From: an uncultured bacterium
Lineage (GTDB): Bacteria; Myxococcota_A; Polyangia; Polyangiales; Houyiibacteriaceae
DNA: 64,000 bases
Direction of reading: 5' to 3'
Assembly: GCA_938024995.1 (NCBI GenBank)
Contig: CALJDU010000080.1
Location: forward strand, 1 to 64,000
The position numbers and the translations under genes are program-made. Under the pieces are notes generated by a model, which did not search any database, had not been told where the DNA came from, and was given only the letters and a program-made list of their open reading frames with translations. Of this stretch, positions 59,779-64,000 are shown piece after piece (the stretch's first letter is position 1; the number at the start of each line of letters is the position of its first letter).

Positions 59779-62163
59779 ATGGCCATCGCAGTCGGCGCGG
59801 GCGTGAAATCACTGGTGCTCCGTGCAAAGCGCGCAGCACAGCGCCGGGGTCAGCGACTCTCCACCGCTCATCTCTTGCTCGTGATGCTTCAGCATCAGGG
59901 TGAAGCGGGTCGCGTCCTCGCCGATCACGGCGTTCGAGAGAGCGATCTCTTGAGCGCGCTGAAGAGCATCGACACAGAAGCTGGCAGTACGCTGGACCGC
60001 CTCGTGGAGCGCTCTTCGACGCTGGCGCGGACACTGGGTCACGGCGAAGTTCGCCCCATGCATGTGTTACTCGCGATTACGCGGGACTCCCGCAGCGCTG
60101 CGCACCGCAGTCTTCGCCACATCGGGATGGGTCCGCGGTCGGTTCATGATCGGGTCCTCGATCAGCTGGGTGGCAATCAAAATAACGGCCGCGTCTCAGG
60201 CGCGCTGCCGCCAGAGCCGCGACCGTCGGCGAGGCGAAAGACGTCGTCGACTCCGTCGGCGCGCCCGGCGCGTCGGCCTACTCCGCCGCGTCGCGGTCCC
60301 TCGCCGCGCAAAGAGCGCGCGGAGGAGCCGCCGCGCAGAAACGTACGAGTCGAGCCGGCGGGTGAAGAAGTCCAAACCGTCAAGGCCCCGCTCTCTCCCT
60401 TCGACTTGGATCCGGGTCTCTGTCCGACGCTCACTACGATCGGTCGCAACCTCACCGCGGCCGCGCACGACGGTTGTATCGATCCGGTCATCGGTCGCGA
60501 AGCGGAGATCGAGCAGCTCCTCGATATCCTCGCGCGACGCCGCGCCAACAATCCCATCGTGGTCGGTCCTCCTGGCGTGGGGAAGACGGCGGTGGTCGAA
60601 GGGCTCGCGCTCGCGATCGCGAAGGGCGGCCCGACGGTTCGCGGGCTCGCGGACCGCATCATCATCGAGATCTCGGCGGGCGGCTTGGTCTCCGGAACGG
60701 GAGTCCGCGGCGCGCTGAGCGATCGCATCAAGCAGATCCGCGCCGAGGTCGTCGCGTCACGTGGACGCGTAGTGCTCTTCATCGACGAGATTCACGCGGT
60801 GGTCGGCGGCGGCGAAGGTCCGGACGATCTCGCCCACGAGCTCAAGGCCGCGCTCGCTCGCGGAGAGCTTCCATGCATCGGCGCGACGACGGACGCGGAG
60901 TTCCGAAAGCACTTTGAGCGCGACGCGGCGCTGGCTCGGCGCTTCTCTCCGGTCCGGGTGGCTGAGCCGAGCGAGAGCGACGCGATCGCGATCCTGACAG
61001 GCGTCGCGCCACACTACGCGGAGCATCATGGGGTCAGCGTTGACGAGGACGCGCTCAAGGCCGCGGTGACGCTTACGGCGCGCTATGTACCCGAGCGACG
61101 TCTCCCGGACAAAGCGATCGGCGCGCTCGATCTCGCATCCGCGCGCGTGCGTCGCCGGGGCAAGTCCCGCGTCGACGTCCCCGCGATCGCGGCGGTCGTG
61201 TCGGAGAGCTCCGGAGTGTCCGTCGAGCGTCTCCTGATGCGCGATGGAGAGCGCCTTTTGCAGCTCGAGTCGCTGCTCGGGGAACGCGTTATTGGTCACC
61301 ACGACGTCATCGCGAAGATCGCGCAGGCGCTCCGTAAGAGCGCGGCGGGTCTCGGCGGTCGCGGGCGGCCGCTCGGGACGTTTCTGCTCCTCGGGCCCAC
61401 CGGTGTTGGCAAGACCGAGACCGCGAAGGCGGTCAGCGAGGTATTTTTTCCAGGCAGCGAGATGACCCGACTCGACATGAGCGAGTTCTCGGAGTCCCAC
61501 ACGGTCGCGCGTCTCCTCGGCGCGCCTCCGGGCTACGTCGGGCACGACGCGGGCGGGCAGCTCACGGAGTCTGTTCGGAAGCGTCCCTATCAGCTGGTCT
61601 TGCTCGACGAGGTCGAGAAGGCGCACCCCGATGTCCTGGTGTCGCTGCTCGCGTTGCTCGACGAAGGGCGCATGACGGATGGTCGCGGACGCACCGTCGA
61701 CTTCACGAACGTGATCGTGATGATGACCTCGAACCTCGGCGCGACCGTGTCCTCGCGCGGAGCGATCGGGTTCGGCGACGCGACCCACGCGCGGGAGGAA
61801 CACGGCGCCGCGGCCATTGCGGCGGCCCGCTCGGCGCTCCCGCCGGAGCTCTGGAACCGTATCGATGAACCGCTCCACTTCGGCTCGCTTTCACGCGAGA
61901 ACGTCGTCGCGATCGCGGAGCTGATGCTGCGCGGGGTCGCGCGAACGCTTGCCGAGAGTCGCGGCGTGACGCTCACCTGGACGCGTTCGGTCGTCGACAC
62001 GCTCATCGCGCAGGGCGGTTTCGACCCGAGCTTGGGCGCGCGGCCGATGCGGCGCACCATCGGTCGCCTCTTGGAGTCACCGCTCGCGAGCGTGCTCCTG
62101 GCGGGTGCGGCGCGCGACGAGGTCCGCGTCGATGGCGATGGCGAGCAGCTCTCGTTCTTTTGA
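59779..62163 (+). CDS. ClpA/ClpC-type AAA+ unfoldase
   Basis: From ATG 59779, which has AAAGGAAAGAG upstream, the protein has 794 residues; a GTG at 59695 is an alternative. Residues 1-135 are a Clp_N repeat domain. An Arg/Pro/Ser-rich linker of about 75 follows. The first AAA+ module has GPPGVGKT (near 263) and LFIDEIHAVVGGG, the second GPTGVGKTETAK (near 539) and LLDEVEKAHPDVL. There is no long ClpB middle domain. An Ile-Gly-Phe tripeptide (near 663), the loop that docks onto ClpP, suggests work with the ClpP protease. ARPMRR near the end fits the small D2 domain. ClpA-like, but the name is not certain. Confidence 0.9.
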   Translation: MAIAVGAGVKSLVLRAKRAAQRRGQRLSTAHLLLVMLQHQGEAGRVLADHGVRESDLLSALKSIDTEAGSTLDRLVERSSTLARTLGHGEVRPMHVLLAITRDSRSAAHRSLRHIGMGPRSVHDRVLDQLGGNQNNGRVSGALPPEPRPSARRKTSSTPSARPARRPTPPRRGPSPRKERAEEPPRRNVRVEPAGEEVQTVKAPLSPFDLDPGLCPTLTTIGRNLTAAAHDGCIDPVIGREAEIEQLLDILARRRANNPIVVGPPGVGKTAVVEGLALAIAKGGPTVRGLADRIIIEISAGGLVSGTGVRGALSDRIKQIRAEVVASRGRVVLFIDEIHAVVGGGEGPDDLAHELKAALARGELPCIGATTDAEFRKHFERDAALARRFSPVRVAEPSESDAIAILTGVAPHYAEHHGVSVDEDALKAAVTLTARYVPERRLPDKAIGALDLASARVRRRGKSRVDVPAIAAVVSESSGVSVERLLMRDGERLLQLESLLGERVIGHHDVIAKIAQALRKSAAGLGGRGRPLGTFLLLGPTGVGKTETAKAVSEVFFPGSEMTRLDMSEFSESHTVARLLGAPPGYVGHDAGGQLTESVRKRPYQLVLLDEVEKAHPDVLVSLLALLDEGRMTDGRGRTVDFTNVIVMMTSNLGATVSSRGAIGFGDATHAREEHGAAAIAAARSALPPELWNRIDEPLHFGSLSRENVVAIAELMLRGVARTLAESRGVTLTWTRSVVDTLIAQGGFDPSLGARPMRRTIGRLLESPLASVLLAGAARDEVRVDGDGEQLSFF

Positions 62164-62183
62164 AGGGGGCGATCGCGCCCCCT
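62164..62183 (+). terminator. Terminator hairpin after the Clp gene
   Basis: AGGGGGCG and CGCCCCCT form a perfect 8-bp stem with an ATCG loop, beginning right after the TGA at 62161-62163. No T run follows; instead repeat copy B begins two bases later. Confidence 0.7.
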
Positions 62184-62185
62184 CA

Positions 62186-62237
62186 GCGCTTCGCGCTTTC
62201 ACCCCACGCTCACATTCGTTCGCCCGCTCCGCGACAT
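62186..62237. repeat. Dispersed 52-bp repeat, copy B
   Basis: This is the second copy of the element at 165-216, 51 of 52 bases identical, in the same orientation and again directly after a gene-end hairpin. Confidence 0.85.
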
Positions 62238-62311
62238 TCCAAACACGTCGCTTCGCTTTGGTGTTTGAACGCGCGCTCGGCGTGCGTTGTCCGCGTTCGT
62301 GCTGAACGCGT

Positions 62312-63574
62312 CTATTCGGGTGCGCTGGCTGGGGCGAGCGTCTCGGTCACGCCGTCCGGGTAGATCGCGACGGCCCACTCTTCGGTTTCGTACGGACCGC
62401 CGGGGACGCCAGCGTTCCAGTCGAGGTTGAGCCATACCGGACAGTCGTCGGCCGGTCGGTAGTGGACCTGCTGTACGCGTTGCCGCCCCAGGTTCTTGTC
62501 GCGGTTGCGTTGGTAGTGGGTGCGAAGTCGTGAGCGGACGTCCGAGGATGCGCCGGGGACGCACACCTCGGCGTATGCGTGACCGCCTTCGGGGCCGTCC
62601 ATCATCACGATGCGCGTCCTGCCTCCGACCGCCTGGGTCATGGTCGCGACCACGATCGCGAAGTCATCGCAGTCGCCGACATACCCGTTCTCGATGCTCT
62701 CGCTCGCCAGCGCGAAGTACTCCGCGCCCTGGGGGTCGTTGACGTAGCTCCACTCACCGCGAACGTGGGACCAGATGCGCGCGACCTGCTCAACGCTGAA
62801 GGGACCCTCGTCCTGCGCGGCGAGCTGCGCCGCGGTGTTTCGGGTGAGGGCGTGCTCGGCGTCCATCGCGGCCTTCACCTTCTCGACGGTGTAAGCGCGA
62901 ATGGTCGCTTCTTCCTCGGAGGTCGAGCGAACGCGATCAGGCGTGGTCGGGATCCCGAGCCGCTCGGCCGCCCGCCGGAGCTCAGGTCGATGGTGCGTCC
63001 CGAGATAAAAGAGCGACCCCGCGATCGCGCCGATGACGATCAGCCACAAGAAGAGCGCGGTCACCCAGGAGCGCTTGGGTTGTCCGACGATCAGTCGCGT
63101 CTTGCACGCGCCGCACTCGAGCGTCCCGCCGGAGAAGCGCGGCGGCATGATCCCGCGGACACCACACGAGCCACAAACGAACCGATGACCGGGAACGGAG
63201 AAGCCGTGAATCGTGTCGCCGAGGGAGCCTCTCCGCAGAAACCGGCGGAGCCGCCGACTGCTCCACGGCAAGAGCGCGCCGCCGAGCCGAACCTCGTCGC
63301 CGGGGCGAACCAAGGCGCGCTCGATGCGCTTCCCATCCACGAAGGTCCCGTTGGCGCTCCCGACGTCTTCGACCAGGATCTGTTCGCCCTGCCACGCGAG
63401 CCGGACGTGCCGGCCGCTGATCGTTGGGTGCTTGAGGACCAAGTCGCAATCGCGCGAGCGACCGACGACGACGTTCCCCGAGTCGCCTTCGGCGTTCCGA
63501 ATGATCTTGGTGCGTCGCGCGCTCAACGTCCGATCGGGTCCTTCCCCATCAGCGCATCGTAGTCTCGGGGGCAT
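62312..63574 (-). CDS. FHA, zinc-ribbon, transmembrane and transglutaminase-like fusion protein
   Basis: From ATG 63574 the protein has 420 residues. Residues about 34-100 are an FHA domain (VVVGRSRDCDLVLKHPTISG, RHVRL, GSANGTFVDGKRI), which binds phosphothreonine. Residues 134-157 hold a four-Cys zinc ribbon (CGSCG...CGACK). A single transmembrane helix spans about 171-191. Outside it is a transglutaminase-like domain: YVGDCDDFAIVVAT supplies the catalytic Cys (302), GGHAYAEV the His (332), and NLDWN a possible Asp. A bacterial transglutaminase-like fold may be a protease or a binding module. The start overlaps the dipeptidase gene by 26 bases, so they are co-transcribed; the longer frame is rejected. 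Confidence 0.8.
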   Translation of the reverse strand: MPPRLRCADGEGPDRTLSARRTKIIRNAEGDSGNVVVGRSRDCDLVLKHPTISGRHVRLAWQGEQILVEDVGSANGTFVDGKRIERALVRPGDEVRLGGALLPWSSRRLRRFLRRGSLGDTIHGFSVPGHRFVCGSCGVRGIMPPRFSGGTLECGACKTRLIVGQPKRSWVTALFLWLIVIGAIAGSLFYLGTHHRPELRRAAERLGIPTTPDRVRSTSEEEATIRAYTVEKVKAAMDAEHALTRNTAAQLAAQDEGPFSVEQVARIWSHVRGEWSYVNDPQGAEYFALASESIENGYVGDCDDFAIVVATMTQAVGGRTRIVMMDGPEGGHAYAEVCVPGASSDVRSRLRTHYQRNRDKNLGRQRVQQVHYRPADDCPVWLNLDWNAGVPGGPYETEEWAVAIYPDGVTETLAPASAPE

Positions 63575-64000
63575 CGCTGGGCGAGCCTGTTTCGGTTTCG
63601 GGCCTCTGAGCGCGCGTAGTCTGCGCGTCGAGCACGCGGAGCACGTTTCCTCCGGCGATCGGGGCCCATCGAAGATCGGCCGCCTCGAGCGCGGTTCGGA
63701 GGTTCCCCAGCTCTGAGACATCCGAGAGACCAAGCGGTAGCTCCGGCACTCCGTCGAAATCCGATCCGAGGCAAGCCGCGTTCATGCCGCCCAGCGAGAC
63801 GACGTGGCGGAAGTGCGCGGTGAGCGTCTCGAGGTTCGGCGGCGCGAGCGACGGACTCAGCTCGTTGGCGAGTCGGAATTTCGCGGCGCCGCGGTCGACC
63901 CAGTTCTCATGTGCGTCGTCGAGCGCGGCGAACTCGTCCCGATGCTGCCGCTCCACCTGACGACGACGTCGCCGGTAGCTCGTGTCGATGAACTGCGAGT
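63549..64000 (-). CDS. Membrane dipeptidase (peptidase M19) family, C-terminal part (partial)
   Basis: The frame is open to the window edge, and about 149 residues are visible, with the true start beyond 64000. NLETLTAHFRHVVSLGGMNA, CLGSDFDGVPELPLGLSDVS and GGNVLRVLDAQ match the C-terminal end of renal-type dipeptidases. In that family the Asp of the GSDFDG motif is near the binuclear zinc site. These enzymes cleave dipeptides, often with D-amino acids. A Thr/Glu/Arg-rich tail ends the protein. It is upstream of the FHA/transglutaminase-like gene with a 26-base overlap. Confidence 0.88.
   Translation of the reverse strand, partial: SQFIDTSYRRRRRQVERQHRDEFAALDDAHENWVDRGAAKFRLANELSPSLAPPNLETLTAHFRHVVSLGGMNAACLGSDFDGVPELPLGLSDVSELGNLRTALEAADLRWAPIAGGNVLRVLDAQTTRAQRPETETGSPSDAPETTMR

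Overview
The window is GC-rich, densely coded chromosomal DNA from a predatory-type deltaproteobacterial lineage. The best fit is Myxococcota (Polyangia; Sandaracinus-like organisms come to mind). This is inferred from a MYXO-CTERM-like sorting tail, many lipoproteins with Asp/Thr-rich spacers behind the lipobox, eukaryote-like Ser/Thr kinases and FHA proteins, RCC1 and TSP3 repeats, and giant TPR proteins. I see no rRNA, tRNA, CRISPR array, insertion sequence or prophage. Both ends cut through genes.

Layout. 1-250 holds the end of a gene, a strong terminator and copy A of a dispersed repeat. 257-7943 holds a DUF547 protein, a lipoprotein/outer-membrane protein pair, a PocR-type sigma-54 activator, a zinc-protease lipoprotein and a medium-chain dehydrogenase. 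8042-11675 holds an RCC1 propeller lipoprotein followed by queA-tgt (queuosine tRNA modification). 17779-11731 (minus) is a three-gene signalling operon: zinc-ribbon membrane protein, zinc-ribbon Ser/Thr kinase with an exported sensor, and exported beta-propeller. 19155-17876 holds yajQ and a lipoprotein. 19530-32514 is dominated by exported proteins: an alpha-helical protein, a HEXXH lipoprotein, a second kinase, four lipoproteins, a questin-oxidase-like protein, an FHA protein and a VWA lipoprotein. 32635-36398 is a TSP3-repeat surface protein whose signal peptide is out of frame. 42320-36400 (minus) is a run of tightly overlapping genes: unknown, Nramp-like, Ca/Na exchanger-like, EamA, GNAT, then an M23 peptidase and an unknown. 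42399-45682 holds a small protein, an SDR, a paralogue of the unknown protein, and hutH. 45821-58943 is one translationally coupled operon: two giant TPR paralogues, a degenerate phosphoesterase-like protein, nadD and a DUF2520 protein. 58992-64000 holds a secreted protein, a ClpA/ClpC-type unfoldase, repeat copy B, an FHA/transglutaminase-like fusion and the end of a dipeptidase.

The most interesting signal is not a gene. At least a dozen first-in-operon genes carry a TANNNT hexamer (some ending in C) ending exactly 5-8 bases, most often 6, before the ATG/GTG, with no Shine-Dalgarno. This looks like a -10 element driving leaderless mRNAs, and it was used here to choose several start codons. 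Other points are the two copies of a 52-bp repeat each near a gene-end hairpin, the FHA-TM-transglutaminase and kinase-TM-PPC architectures, and the tandem TPR giants sharing a C-terminal domain.

All family names come from reading motifs by eye; no database search was possible. Starts of minor proteins and all promoters are predictions.
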